From Woeseiaceae bacterium (GTDB lineage: Bacteria; Pseudomonadota; Gammaproteobacteria; Steroidobacterales; Woeseiaceae), in contig JASJBG010000002.1 in assembly GCA_030066625.1 (NCBI GenBank), forward strand, positions 1 to 50,339: 50,339 nucleotides of DNA. The letters are read 5' to 3'. Both the position numbers and the translations under genes were made by a program. Below, in pieces: positions 32,726 to 41,819 of the stretch. Each line of letters begins with the position of its first letter. Within the stretch, counting starts at the first letter, position 1. The notes beneath the pieces are model-generated. The model was not told where the DNA came from, made no database searches, and was given only the letters and a program-made list of their open reading frames with translations.

Positions 32726-34947
32726 CGAAGGCCGTTGCCGATGAAGCTGCCGCCGACGAACAGGTAGAAGTTGGTACGGCCGCCCTCCGCAAAACCGGCT
32801 GCCAGGACCACCGGGCCGATGTAGCTATCCAGACCCAGGAACAGGCTGCCGTTCGTGAGCGTCGAATCGAAGCTGATGTCATCGCGAGTCTGCCAAACGT
32901 TGCCTTGTTCGATCGACGCGCCCACGTAGACCGGCACGTCCAGCAGGCTTCCCGCCGAGCTACCGATACGACGATACGCAACGAGGCGCGCCAGCCCGGC
33001 GTGCGGGCCGGTCAACTGGTTGCGTTCAAGTCCCGACAGGCTCAGGAAACCGCCGAGCGGAAAGTAATCCTGCACCGCGCTGTTCGAATCGATCGCTGAC
33101 CCGTAATCGAGACCGAGTACCAGCGTGTTCTTGCCGCGGCTGAACGCCGTCGCGAATTCGAATTCGACGGTGTCGTAATCGTCATCGGCTCCCAGCGAGC
33201 GACGCGACAGCGTCCACAGCACGCCGCCGCGATAGCCGCTGCGCGGAAACCACGGATTATCGAAGGTATCCGTCCGTAGCCGCGCCAACGCGCCGCCAGA
33301 TTCGAAGTCCAGGTTCGGTATCGACGGATCGCCGACCTTGACGCGGGCGTCGCCGGCGCCGCGGAACAGCCCGATTCGAAACTCACCCCAGTTGCCGATC
33401 TCCGTCCCCGCGTCAAGTCCGACGCGAATCTCGGACAGCCGCAGCCGCGCAAATGCATCGTCGACCGAGAAGACGTTCAGATTGCGCTGGCCGATACCGA
33501 GCGTTGGCGACACGAACAGCGGGCTATTGACGGCCAGCGGCTGGTAGAACTCGGAGTAGAACGCCGGGTCGGTGCCGAGCGTCAGGTCGCTCCGCCACTC
33601 GGCGCCAAGACGGTTGATCGCTGGCCACCACAGGCGCGTATTCAGGTTGAATGCCGTCGAACCTTCGAAGTCGTCCTCGATGTCGAGGCCAAAGCGCAGG
33701 AAACCGTCGCCCCAGCTCTTCTGGCGCGCATCGAACACGACACCCGTCTGCCCGTCTTCCTCGACCAGCCTGTACCCGACGTGCTCGAACAGCCGCAGCC
33801 CGTACATCCGGTTGGCCTCGTTGGCGAGCCGGTTCGCATCGACGGCATCGCCCGGCTCGATATCGACGCGCGACTCGAGGACCGCGGGCGACACCCGGCT
33901 ATCGTGCTCCACACGGACGAAATCGATCGACTTTGGCTCGGCCACGCGCTCGCGGCCAGCCAGGTAGCGTTGCCACTCTCGATCATCGACCGAGAAGCGC
34001 TCGAGCTTCCCTGCCTGTTCACGTGCCGCCTCGGCACCGGGTGCCAGCGTCTCGACGATACGACCGAAGTCCGTCGAGGCAAACATGCCGAGCTCGGGTC
34101 GAATAAGCACATCATCGTCATCCAGGTCGGCGATTTGCCGAAGGGTTTCCTTGCGAATCAGGATCGTGAGCATCTGTTCGGAGATCGCCAGCACCGAGCC
34201 GAGGTCTTCCTTTTCGTACAGCGGAAACTCGACGTCGACTGCGATGACCACGTCGACGTCCATCGTCCGGATGACGTCGACCGGCAGGTTGCCCACAAGG
34301 CCACCGTCGACGAGCAGCCGGTCGCCTATCGTCACGGGGGCGAAAGCGGCCGGCACGGACATGCTCGCGCGAATCGCGTCGGCGAGGTCACCCTCACCCA
34401 TGACGAAGGCCTCGCCGCTGACGATATCGGAGGCGACCGCGCGAAACGGTATCGGCAGTTCATCGAAATCGCGGACGTCGGACACGTGCAGCGTCAGTTC
34501 GCGCAGAAGCAGCCCGAGCTTGTGTCCCTGGATCACGCCCTGCGGCAGGTTCAGCGTGCCGTTCTTGACGCCGATCTCGAACGGGATCGGGAACTGCTCG
34601 TCGTCCTGCTTGCGGCGAAAGCTCATGTCGGCCCGATTTGGGCTATCCGCGAGCGTCCCGGACCAGTCCATCGTCGAGACGATCTCCACGAGATCGTTTG
34701 CGCTGTACCCCGACGCATAGAGGCCGCCGACGATGGCGCCCATGCTGGTGCCGGCGATCGCGTCAACAGGTACCTTCAGCCGTTCCAGTTCCTGCAGCAC
34801 ACCGATATGCGCCGCTCCGCGCGCGCCGCCACCACCAAGCACCAGCCCCACACGCAGGCGCTCACCGGCGTCGTCTGTGGCGCCCGCCGGGAACGTCAGC
34901 AGGACACCGAGGGTCAAAACCAACAGGCTGTGTATCGGACGCTGCAA
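32722..34947 (-). CDS. patatin-like phospholipase with POTRA and outer-membrane barrel (PlpD-like)
   Basis: 741 residues. A signal peptide (1-23) leads to a patatin domain: oxyanion GGGGARG at 38-44, nucleophile GTSMG at 66-70, catalytic DGG at 214-216. A POTRA-like domain (about 340-420) with YGLRLFEHVGYRLVE follows, then a 16-strand-type BamA/D15 barrel (about 430-741), for example LGAEWRSDLTLGTDPAFYSE and ALARLRTDTFDNPWFP. The order is that of type Vd autotransporters such as PlpD, so the lipase is probably translocated to the surface. The start is TTG; there is no ATG in frame nearby. The last residues (IGNGLR) lack the usual terminal aromatic, which is mildly odd. Confidence 0.88.
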   Translation of the reverse strand: MQRPIHSLLVLTLGVLLTFPAGATDDAGERLRVGLVLGGGGARGAAHIGVLQELERLKVPVDAIAGTSMGAIVGGLYASGYSANDLVEIVSTMDWSGTLADSPNRADMSFRRKQDDEQFPIPFEIGVKNGTLNLPQGVIQGHKLGLLLRELTLHVSDVRDFDELPIPFRAVASDIVSGEAFVMGEGDLADAIRASMSVPAAFAPVTIGDRLLVDGGLVGNLPVDVIRTMDVDVVIAVDVEFPLYEKEDLGSVLAISEQMLTILIRKETLRQIADLDDDDVLIRPELGMFASTDFGRIVETLAPGAEAAREQAGKLERFSVDDREWQRYLAGRERVAEPKSIDFVRVEHDSRVSPAVLESRVDIEPGDAVDANRLANEANRMYGLRLFEHVGYRLVEEDGQTGVVFDARQKSWGDGFLRFGLDIEDDFEGSTAFNLNTRLWWPAINRLGAEWRSDLTLGTDPAFYSEFYQPLAVNSPLFVSPTLGIGQRNLNVFSVDDAFARLRLSEIRVGLDAGTEIGNWGEFRIGLFRGAGDARVKVGDPSIPNLDFESGGALARLRTDTFDNPWFPRSGYRGGVLWTLSRRSLGADDDYDTVEFEFATAFSRGKNTLVLGLDYGSAIDSNSAVQDYFPLGGFLSLSGLERNQLTGPHAGLARLVAYRRIGSSAGSLLDVPVYVGASIEQGNVWQTRDDISFDSTLTNGSLFLGLDSYIGPVVLAAGFAEGGRTNFYLFVGGSFIGNGLR

Positions 34948-34980
34948 TCGGGTTCCGGAATGGGAATCGTGGCAGGCGTC

Positions 34981-34988
34981 ATTATAAT
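34981..34988. promoter_or_regulatory. palindromic -10 (ATTATAAT) shared by divergent genes
   Basis: ATTATAAT is its own reverse complement and contains TATAAT on both strands. It lies 33 nt before the patatin start (minus) and 24 nt before the TonB-dependent receptor start (plus). No strong -35 is seen on either side. Confidence 0.5.
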
Positions 34989-35012
34989 GAGCGCCCGGCC
35001 CCGAGGGACACC

Positions 35013-37130
35013 ATGATTTCTGAACGACGACACGGGCGGCGTCCGAAGACGCTGCCGCGGAGCATTGCTGGCCTGCTGCTGGCCACCGGCGGATTTGCAG
35101 CGGCCGCCCCGCCCGAGCCCATCGACGAAATCGTCGTCACCAGCGATCGCCGCGGCGAGTCGTTGTTCGAGCATACCGGCAACATCGAGCGTCTCGACGC
35201 GACGGAGATCGCGGCGGTACGCCACCAGCACATCCATGAACTCCTGACCCGCGTGCCGGGCGTGTGGCTCGGCCGGGGCAGCGGCCAGGAGCACCTGACG
35301 GCAATCCGCTCGCCGGTACTCACGGGAGCCGGCTCCTGCGGCGCCTTCCTGTTCCTCGAAGACGGTATTCCGACGCGGCCGTCGGGATTCTGCAACGTCA
35401 ACCAGCTGTTCGAATCGAACACCGAGCTCGCCGAATCGATCGAGGTCATCCGCGGACCCGGTAATGCGCTGTACGGATCGAACGCGCTGCACGGCATCGT
35501 GAATGTGCTGCTGCCCGAGCCGGGGCCGGCAACCGGCGGCCTGTTCGGCGCCGAGGTCGGCGCGAACGAATTCGTACGCGTGCGCGCCCGCGTGCCGTTC
35601 GACGGCGAAGGAAGGAGCCTCGGCTCTATTGTGTTTGCCGATGACGGCGGATTTCGAGACGAGTCCGGCTACCGGCAGCTCAAGGGCAATCTGAAGCTGG
35701 CGACATCCCTGTTCGGCGGCGACTTCACGGGCGGACTGTCGTTCACGGACCTCGACCAGGAGACCGCCGGCTTCATCTTCGGCGAAGACGCCTACCGCGA
35801 CCCGGACCTGAACCGAGAAAACCTCAATCCGGAGGCATTTCGCGAAGCGCAAAGCCAGCGGCTATACGGCATCTGGCGCGCGGACATCGACGGCGCCATT
35901 GCCGACGTTCGTCCCTACCTCCGCCATTCCAACATGACCTTCCTGCAGCATTTCCTGCCCGGCCAGCCGCTGGAGGAGAATGGCCACGTCAGCGCCGGCG
36001 TCATTGCATCGCTCGAGTTTGGCAACGAACGTCGCCAGATCGTCACGGGCGTCGATGTCGAATGGAGCGACGTGTTTCTGAAGGAGACGCAGTTCGGACC
36101 GACTGAAGGATCGGCTTTCCTGCAGGAGACCCGGCCCGAGGGCAAGCACTACGACTACGAGGTAACGAGCATCGGCGTTGCGCCGTTCGTTCAGGCCGAC
36201 TTTTCGCTGTCAGACACCGTTACGTTATCGGTCGGCCTGCGCGCCGAGTACCTGCACTACGACTACGACAACCGCATGCTCGACGGCAATACCCGCGACG
36301 ACGGAACGCCCTGCGGTTTCGGCGGCTGCCTGTACACACGACCCGCGGATCGCAGCGACGACTTCACGAACCTCGCCCCGAAGCTCGCATTGAACGTGGC
36401 ACTGTCGGACACGAGCATCCTTTATGGCATCGCCAGCCGTGGCTTCCGTGCCCCGCAGATGACCGAACTGTACCGTCTGCAGAGCGGACAGACGGTTGCC
36501 GACCTGGACTCCGAACGCATCGACAGCCTCGAACTCGGCTGGCGCGGCTATGGTGAAGCATGGTCGCTCGATACCGCGGTATTCGCGATGAGCAAACGCG
36601 ACAGCGTGTTTCGTGATGCCGAGGGTTTCAACGTCAGCGGTGCACGCAGCCGCCATGCGGGCATCGAGGTCGCATTCGACTGGCAGATTCTCGATCGCCT
36701 GCGGCTCGCGATCGACGCGACCTACGCCCGCCACGAGTACGACTTCGACCGGGTCGCCGCACGCGGCGAGACTTTCATCTCCGGTCGTGATGTCGACACG
36801 GCGCCGCGTTTCCTCGGCAGCGCCGAGCTGTTCTTCGACGCGCTGGACACGCTGGACTTCGGACTGCAGTGGACGGCGATCGGCCGCTACTATCTCGATG
36901 CCGAGAACCGCTTCGACTATCCGGGCCACGACATCCTGAACCTGCGCGCGAGCTTGAGGCCGAGCGAAACGCTTGCGTTCAACCTGCGACTCAACAACGT
37001 GACCGACACCGCCTATGCGGACCGCGCGGACTACGCGTTCGGCAACTACCGCTACTTCCCGGGTCGCGGGCGCGAGCTGTTCGTCGAACTGGTCTACTCG
37101 CCGGCGCCGGGCAGCAGAGAGTCGCTGTAG
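35013..37130 (+). CDS. TonB-dependent outer membrane receptor
   Basis: 705 residues. A signal peptide with an arginine-rich N-region ends near residue 31, then a TonB box (PIDEIVVTSD, about 37-46), a plug domain (RVPGVWLGRG, IRGPGNALYGSNALHGIVNV) and a 22-strand barrel ending in RGRELFVELVYS. The plug has a Cys pair (GSCGAF and GFCNV) and a barrel loop has another (PCGFGGC), probably disulfides. Substrate unknown. A GAGGGA lies 5 nt before the ATG. The C-terminal 12 residues run past the usual aromatic end and overlap the convergent glpD end by 37 nt. Confidence 0.9.
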   Translation: MISERRHGRRPKTLPRSIAGLLLATGGFAAAAPPEPIDEIVVTSDRRGESLFEHTGNIERLDATEIAAVRHQHIHELLTRVPGVWLGRGSGQEHLTAIRSPVLTGAGSCGAFLFLEDGIPTRPSGFCNVNQLFESNTELAESIEVIRGPGNALYGSNALHGIVNVLLPEPGPATGGLFGAEVGANEFVRVRARVPFDGEGRSLGSIVFADDGGFRDESGYRQLKGNLKLATSLFGGDFTGGLSFTDLDQETAGFIFGEDAYRDPDLNRENLNPEAFREAQSQRLYGIWRADIDGAIADVRPYLRHSNMTFLQHFLPGQPLEENGHVSAGVIASLEFGNERRQIVTGVDVEWSDVFLKETQFGPTEGSAFLQETRPEGKHYDYEVTSIGVAPFVQADFSLSDTVTLSVGLRAEYLHYDYDNRMLDGNTRDDGTPCGFGGCLYTRPADRSDDFTNLAPKLALNVALSDTSILYGIASRGFRAPQMTELYRLQSGQTVADLDSERIDSLELGWRGYGEAWSLDTAVFAMSKRDSVFRDAEGFNVSGARSRHAGIEVAFDWQILDRLRLAIDATYARHEYDFDRVAARGETFISGRDVDTAPRFLGSAELFFDALDTLDFGLQWTAIGRYYLDAENRFDYPGHDILNLRASLRPSETLAFNLRLNNVTDTAYADRADYAFGNYRYFPGRGRELFVELVYSPAPGSRESL

Positions 37131-38698
37131 GCCACGAGCGCGTCGAGCTCGCGTTCGCGGCGACTATCGTCCCAGCCGCACTCGCGAGCGACGATGCCTG
37201 CGATTGCCGGGTAGTGTGGCCGACCCTGATCAGCGTCAAGTCCCAGCATCATGCGTCGATAAATGACGTCGGCGAGCGTGCGGATCTCTTCGTTGCCGGC
37301 GACGAACGCCGCCTCGGCAGCGAGCAATCTGCCGTCCGAATCGAGCGTACTGGCATGCTCCGGCTCGGCCTCGGCCAGCTCTGCGATTCTCTCCGCACGG
37401 CCGCCGTAGATTCGCAGTAGTCGCTGCCTGCCGCCGGCCGAAAGCCCGGCAACGGTCTCGAGTCGAGCACTCGCCTCGTCGAGCCGCGCACCGCCCGGCA
37501 ACGGCGTATCGTGCGTCCGGCATGGTGCCAGCCTGCGGCGTGGAATGACCTTGCCTGCGAGGTCCACTGCCTGCTCGGCGAGGTTTCGATAGGTTGTGAG
37601 CTTGCCGCCGATGATCGATATCAGGTTGGCCGCAATGTCGTCGTTGATTCGGATGATGTGTTTGCGCGTGATTGCAGACTCCGGCCCCTCCTCGCGGGCC
37701 GGCAGCGGTCGGACGCCCGCATAGGCGTAGCAGATATCTTTCATCGACAGCCCGGCTGCCGGAAACACGCGATTCGTCTCGGTCAGCAGGTAGTCGATCT
37801 CTTCACTGCTGGCGCGACACTTGTCGAGTGAACCGTCGTAGCGGATATCCGTCGTGCCGATCAGGTAGAGCCCGTTCCACGAAATGATGAAGAACGGTCG
37901 TCCGTCCGCAGCAGCTTCGACATAGAAGGCTTCGTCCGGTGCGCCATCGAATGGCCGGACTATGATGTGGCTGCCTTTCGTGCCACCAATCAGTGATGGC
38001 GTGGACTCGTCGGCAGTATCGAGCACGCGATCGACCCAGGGACCCGTTGCGTTGATGACGCTCGCCACAGGCAGCGACTCTCGCTCACCGGTCAACATGT
38101 CCTCGACGGCCACGGCCCTCACCCGACCTCCGTCGATTTCGAATCCTGTCACCTTCGTATAGGTCCGAATGCTCGCGCCGGCTGCACGCGCCGCGAGAAC
38201 GTTCTCGAGAACGAGGCGCTCGGCGAACTCCACCTGCGCGTCGAAGTAGCGCGCGCCGCCCTTGAGACCCTCCGCCGCGAGGCCGGGCGCGGCCGCGATC
38301 ATGGCGTCGCGGCCAAGCATCTCGTGGCGCGGCATCGCCTTGTTCCAGGACAGTATGTCGTAGGCGATCATGCCGAGGCGGATCAGCAGTTTTCCGCGCC
38401 GCGCGGACTCGTAGATCGGAATACTGATGCGCAGCGGTCGCACGAGGTGCGGGGCGATGCGGCGAAGATTTCGGCGTTCGTGCAGCGATTCGTAAACTAG
38501 CGGGATCTCGCCATATTCCAGGTAGCGCAGTCCGCCGTGAATCAGCCGGCTCGAGATCCACGACGTGCCGCTGCAGACGTCGTCCTTCTCGAGCAGGATG
38601 ACCTTCAGGCCGCGCATGGCGGCATCGCGTGCGATGCCGGCGCCGTTGATGCCGGCGCCGATGACCGCGAGGTCGTGACTGTCAGTCGATTCAGACAT
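37094..38698 (-). CDS. glpD: glycerol-3-phosphate dehydrogenase, FAD-dependent (aerobic)
   Basis: 534 residues. The enzyme oxidises glycerol-3-phosphate to dihydroxyacetone phosphate at the membrane and feeds the quinone pool. The FAD motif AVIGAGINGAGIARDAAMRG is near 11-30, followed by SSRLIHGGLRYLEYGE, GTKGSHIIV and the C-terminal GGKLTTYRNLAE. Family length is about 500-550. The start ATG overlaps the proA stop by 1 nt (TGATG). No glpF/glpK is nearby; it sits at the end of a proline/branched-chain operon, where it is an unusual partner. Confidence 0.93.
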   Translation of the reverse strand: MSESTDSHDLAVIGAGINGAGIARDAAMRGLKVILLEKDDVCSGTSWISSRLIHGGLRYLEYGEIPLVYESLHERRNLRRIAPHLVRPLRISIPIYESARRGKLLIRLGMIAYDILSWNKAMPRHEMLGRDAMIAAAPGLAAEGLKGGARYFDAQVEFAERLVLENVLAARAAGASIRTYTKVTGFEIDGGRVRAVAVEDMLTGERESLPVASVINATGPWVDRVLDTADESTPSLIGGTKGSHIIVRPFDGAPDEAFYVEAAADGRPFFIISWNGLYLIGTTDIRYDGSLDKCRASSEEIDYLLTETNRVFPAAGLSMKDICYAYAGVRPLPAREEGPESAITRKHIIRINDDIAANLISIIGGKLTTYRNLAEQAVDLAGKVIPRRRLAPCRTHDTPLPGGARLDEASARLETVAGLSAGGRQRLLRIYGGRAERIAELAEAEPEHASTLDSDGRLLAAEAAFVAGNEEIRTLADVIYRRMMLGLDADQGRPHYPAIAGIVARECGWDDSRRERELDALVAYSDSLLPGAGE

Positions 38699-39987
38699 CA
38701 GGGGCGCGTCTGGCCGGACCCGCGAACGACGTACTTGTAGCTCGTCAGCTGTTCCGCGCCGACGGGACCTCGCGCATGCACACGACCGGTCGCGATGCCG
38801 ATCTCCGCGCCCATGCCGAACTCGCCGCCATCGGCGAACTGTGTCGACGCATTGTGCATCACGATCGCGCTGTCGACGGACTCGAGGAACTCACGCGCTG
38901 CGACGGCGTCGTCGGTGACGATGGACTCTGTATGACCGGAGCCGTAGCGACGAATGTGGTCCACCGCAGCGGCGACGCCATCGACGACGCGCATCGATAC
39001 GATCGCGTCGAGGTATTCCGTCGACCAGTCGTCCTCCGTCGCGGCAGTGACGGGGCTGGCCATCGCCGCGATACGTTCGTCGCCACGCACCTCGCAGCCC
39101 GCATCGGCGAGGGCCGCGACGATGTCGGCGATTACCTGCGCGGCCAGCGCCGCGTCGATGAGGACCGTTTCGGCGGCACCGCAGATTCCGGTTCGCCGCA
39201 GCTTCGCATTGAGCACGATGTCGCGCGCCATGTCCGGGTTCGCATCGGCATGCACGTAGACATGGCAGATTCCGTCGAGATGGCCGATGACCGGCACGCG
39301 CGCCTCTTCCTGCACGCGGCGTACGAGGCTTTTGCCACCGCGCGGCACCACGACATCGACGAGCCCCGCCATCGACGATAGCAGGAAACCGACGGCCTCG
39401 CGATCCGTCGTCGGTACGAGCTGCACGGCGTTCGGATCGATGCCGGCCTCGACGAGGCCGTCCTGCATACAGGCATGAATCGCACGGCTGGACAGCACGC
39501 TCTCCGACCCTCCGCGCAGGATCGCGGCATTGCCGGACTTGATACAGAGCGCGGCGGCGTCCGCGGTCACGTTGGGCCGGCTCTCATAGATGATGCCGAT
39601 GACGCCGAGCGGCACGGCCACGCGCTGAATGGTCAGCCCGTTCGGCCGGTCCCATTCCGCCAGCACGCGGCCGACCGGATCGGCAAGCTCGCTGACGGTC
39701 TCGACGCCCGCCGCCATCGCCTCGACTCGCTCCGGGTCGAGCAGCAGTCGGTCGATCATCGCCCCGGCCGTACCACGTTCGCGGGCCGCCGCGATGTCAG
39801 CAGCGTTGGCCGCCAGGATATCGTCGCTGCGCGCGCGAATCTGCCGCGCCGCGGCCTTGAGCGCTTCGCTGCGCTTGTCGCCGTCGGCAGCTGCAAGCGA
39901 GGCGAGCGCGGCGCGGGCGTCGTGACCAAGCGCCAGCATCGTGTCGCCGAGTGCGGCCGCTCTTTTCCTTGTTGCGCTACTGCTCAT
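38698..39987 (-). CDS. proA: glutamate-5-semialdehyde dehydrogenase (gamma-glutamyl phosphate reductase)
   Basis: 429 residues, near the E. coli length (417). It reduces gamma-glutamyl phosphate to glutamate semialdehyde with NADPH in proline synthesis. The catalytic thiol is Cys269 ([15 protein letters not shown]); [18 protein letters not shown] and LRGGSES are family motifs. It overlaps the end of proB by 11 nt, so translation is coupled. Function is assigned with confidence. Confidence 0.96.
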   Translation of the reverse strand: MSSSATRKRAAALGDTMLALGHDARAALASLAAADGDKRSEALKAAARQIRARSDDILAANAADIAAARERGTAGAMIDRLLLDPERVEAMAAGVETVSELADPVGRVLAEWDRPNGLTIQRVAVPLGVIGIIYESRPNVTADAAALCIKSGNAAILRGGSESVLSSRAIHACMQDGLVEAGIDPNAVQLVPTTDREAVGFLLSSMAGLVDVVVPRGGKSLVRRVQEEARVPVIGHLDGICHVYVHADANPDMARDIVLNAKLRRTGICGAAETVLIDAALAAQVIADIVAALADAGCEVRGDERIAAMASPVTAATEDDWSTEYLDAIVSMRVVDGVAAAVDHIRRYGSGHTESIVTDDAVAAREFLESVDSAIVMHNASTQFADGGEFGMGAEIGIATGRVHARGPVGAEQLTSYKYVVRGSGQTRP

Positions 39988-41137
39988 TCCCTGTGTCCGT
40001 AGTCGTCGGATTCACTCCGCCGGAACCGAAATACACGAGATCGTCACGATGGACGAGTACGGCACGCCCGCGGTAGCCCAGCCGTTCCGCGATTTCCTCC
40101 GACTGGCAGCCGGCGATGCGCAGCGCTTCCGCGTCGTCATACTCCGCCAGCCCGCGGCCGATCTCCAGCCCGTCCGCGTCGACGAGACTGACGACGTCAC
40201 CGCGCCGGAAGCGGCCGACGACACCGATGACGCCGACCGGCAGCAGGCTGCTGCCATCACGCAGGGCGCGGCGCGCGCCGTCGTCCACCTTAAGTGTGCC
40301 ACACACATCGAGCGCACCGGCCAGCCATTGTTTGCGGGCGGCCGCCGGGCTGCCGTCCGCATGAAAAACCGTTCGTCTCGCGCCATCCGCGAGCGCCTTC
40401 AGCGGCCGTCGCACGCGCCCGCTTGCGATAATTGTCGCGCAGCCCGCATGTGTGGCGATCCGCGCCGCCTGCACTTTCGTGGCCATGCCGCCGCTGCCGA
40501 TCTCCGAGCGAGTCTCACCCGCGATAGCCGTGATCGATTCGTCGATGTCGTGAACCTCGGGCAGGTGTTCGGCATCGTCGCTCGCCGTCGGATCCGCCGA
40601 ATACAGCCCGTCGACATCGGAAAGCAGCACGAGACCGTCCGCCATGACGAGCTGCGCGACGCGCGCCGCCAGGCGATCGTTGTCGCCGTAGCGGATCTCC
40701 TCGGTCGCCACCGTATCGTTCTCGTTGATGATCGGCACGACGCCGCGATCGATAAGACGGGACAACGTGCCGCGCGCGTTGAGAAAGCGCCTGCGGTTTT
40801 CCGTGTCGTCCGGGGTCAGCAGGATTTGTGCGGCAGCAATGCCGAGGCCGCCGAGAAGTTCCTGGTATTGGTGCGCGAGCTGGACCTGGCCGACAGCCGC
40901 TGCTGCCTGCAGATCTTCCAGGCGTGCGCGACGGCGATTCATGTTCAGGGTCCGGCTGCCAATCGCGATCGCGCCCGACGATACGATCAGGACCTGCTGT
41001 CCACCGTTCGCGAGCTCCGCGATGTCTTCGGCGAGACCCTGTAACCAGTCGCGGTTCAGTTCGCCGTCGTCGTTGGTCAGCAAGGAGGAGCCGACCTTTA
41101 CGACAAGTCGGCGGTACGCCTTGAGCGCCGTGGCCAT
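39977..41137 (-). CDS. proB: glutamate 5-kinase
   Basis: 386 residues with the amino-acid-kinase domain ([54 protein letters not shown]) and a C-terminal PUA domain (from about 280, including [20 protein letters not shown]). It phosphorylates glutamate for proline synthesis and is feedback-inhibited by proline in the family. I start at the ATG at 41137, 4 nt after the ilvN stop; an earlier in-frame start would overlap ilvN. Confidence 0.95.
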   Translation of the reverse strand: MATALKAYRRLVVKVGSSLLTNDDGELNRDWLQGLAEDIAELANGGQQVLIVSSGAIAIGSRTLNMNRRRARLEDLQAAAAVGQVQLAHQYQELLGGLGIAAAQILLTPDDTENRRRFLNARGTLSRLIDRGVVPIINENDTVATEEIRYGDNDRLAARVAQLVMADGLVLLSDVDGLYSADPTASDDAEHLPEVHDIDESITAIAGETRSEIGSGGMATKVQAARIATHAGCATIIASGRVRRPLKALADGARRTVFHADGSPAAARKQWLAGALDVCGTLKVDDGARRALRDGSSLLPVGVIGVVGRFRRGDVVSLVDADGLEIGRGLAEYDDAEALRIAGCQSEEIAERLGYRGRAVLVHRDDLVYFGSGGVNPTTTDTGNEQ

Positions 41138-41141
41138 GCGT

Positions 41142-41663
41142 TCAGCCGGAGAGCAGGTGATGCCGGTCGAAGCTGGACAGCGTGACCTCGCCCTTGGAAA
41201 CAGCGACACTGCCGCTGCGCGCGACGGCGGATATCGCGCCTACGTCGGCGGCGTCTTCGATAAACGCATCGATCTCACCGATGCGTCCGGTCAACTGCAT
41301 CGTGTAGCTGTCGGGCGCCTCGTCCAGGACCTCGGCGCCGTGCTTCTTCGCCAGCGCCAGCGCTTTCGCGACGCCGCCCTTCCCCAGCTTGAGCTTCAGT
41401 ATCGCCAGTTCCCGCTCGAAGTGTTCGCCGAGCGTCATGTCATGAATATTGACGACATCGACCAGCTTCGCGAGCTGTGTGTTCAGCTGCGCGATGGCGG
41501 CGTCGGAGCCGGAAATGACCAGCGTTACACGCGATACCAGCGGATCGTCGGTCGGCGCGACGTTCAGTGATTCGATGTTGTAGCCGCGGCTCGAGAACAT
41601 GCCGGTCATGCGTGTCAGCGCACCGACTTCGTTCTCGAGTAATACGGAAATGGCGTGACGCAT
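41142..41663 (-). CDS. ilvN: acetolactate synthase small (regulatory) subunit
   Basis: 173 residues, of the IlvN/IlvH type. The N-terminal ACT domain reads ISVLLENEVGALTRMTGMFSSRGYNIESLNVAPT, the valine-sensing region; the C-terminal half has MQLTGRIGEIDAFIE. It makes the large subunit valine-sensitive and boosts its activity. It is transcribed away from the ilvB gene, with 156 nt between. It heads an operon with proB, proA and glpD. The choice of the symbol ilvN over ilvH is arbitrary. Confidence 0.95.
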   Translation of the reverse strand: MRHAISVLLENEVGALTRMTGMFSSRGYNIESLNVAPTDDPLVSRVTLVISGSDAAIAQLNTQLAKLVDVVNIHDMTLGEHFERELAILKLKLGKGGVAKALALAKKHGAEVLDEAPDSYTMQLTGRIGEIDAFIEDAADVGAISAVARSGSVAVSKGEVTLSSFDRHHLLSG

Positions 41664-41819
41664 CGGGGCTAGTCTGTGCAGATTTCGAAGGTGTTTTCTT
41701 TTGCAACTATTCGTGCACTGCGGGACGCAGTTCGTGGAGTATTGCATTGCATCGGGAATTGGTAAACACTCGCCGAAAATCGAGGACTTACGTTCAAATC
41801 CGAACGTCGAGAGCGAGCC

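Noticed and set aside
41664-41819. attenuator or leader peptide for ilvN/ilvB in the divergent gap
   Set aside because: No short open frame rich in Leu, Val or Ile and no terminator/antiterminator pair was found.
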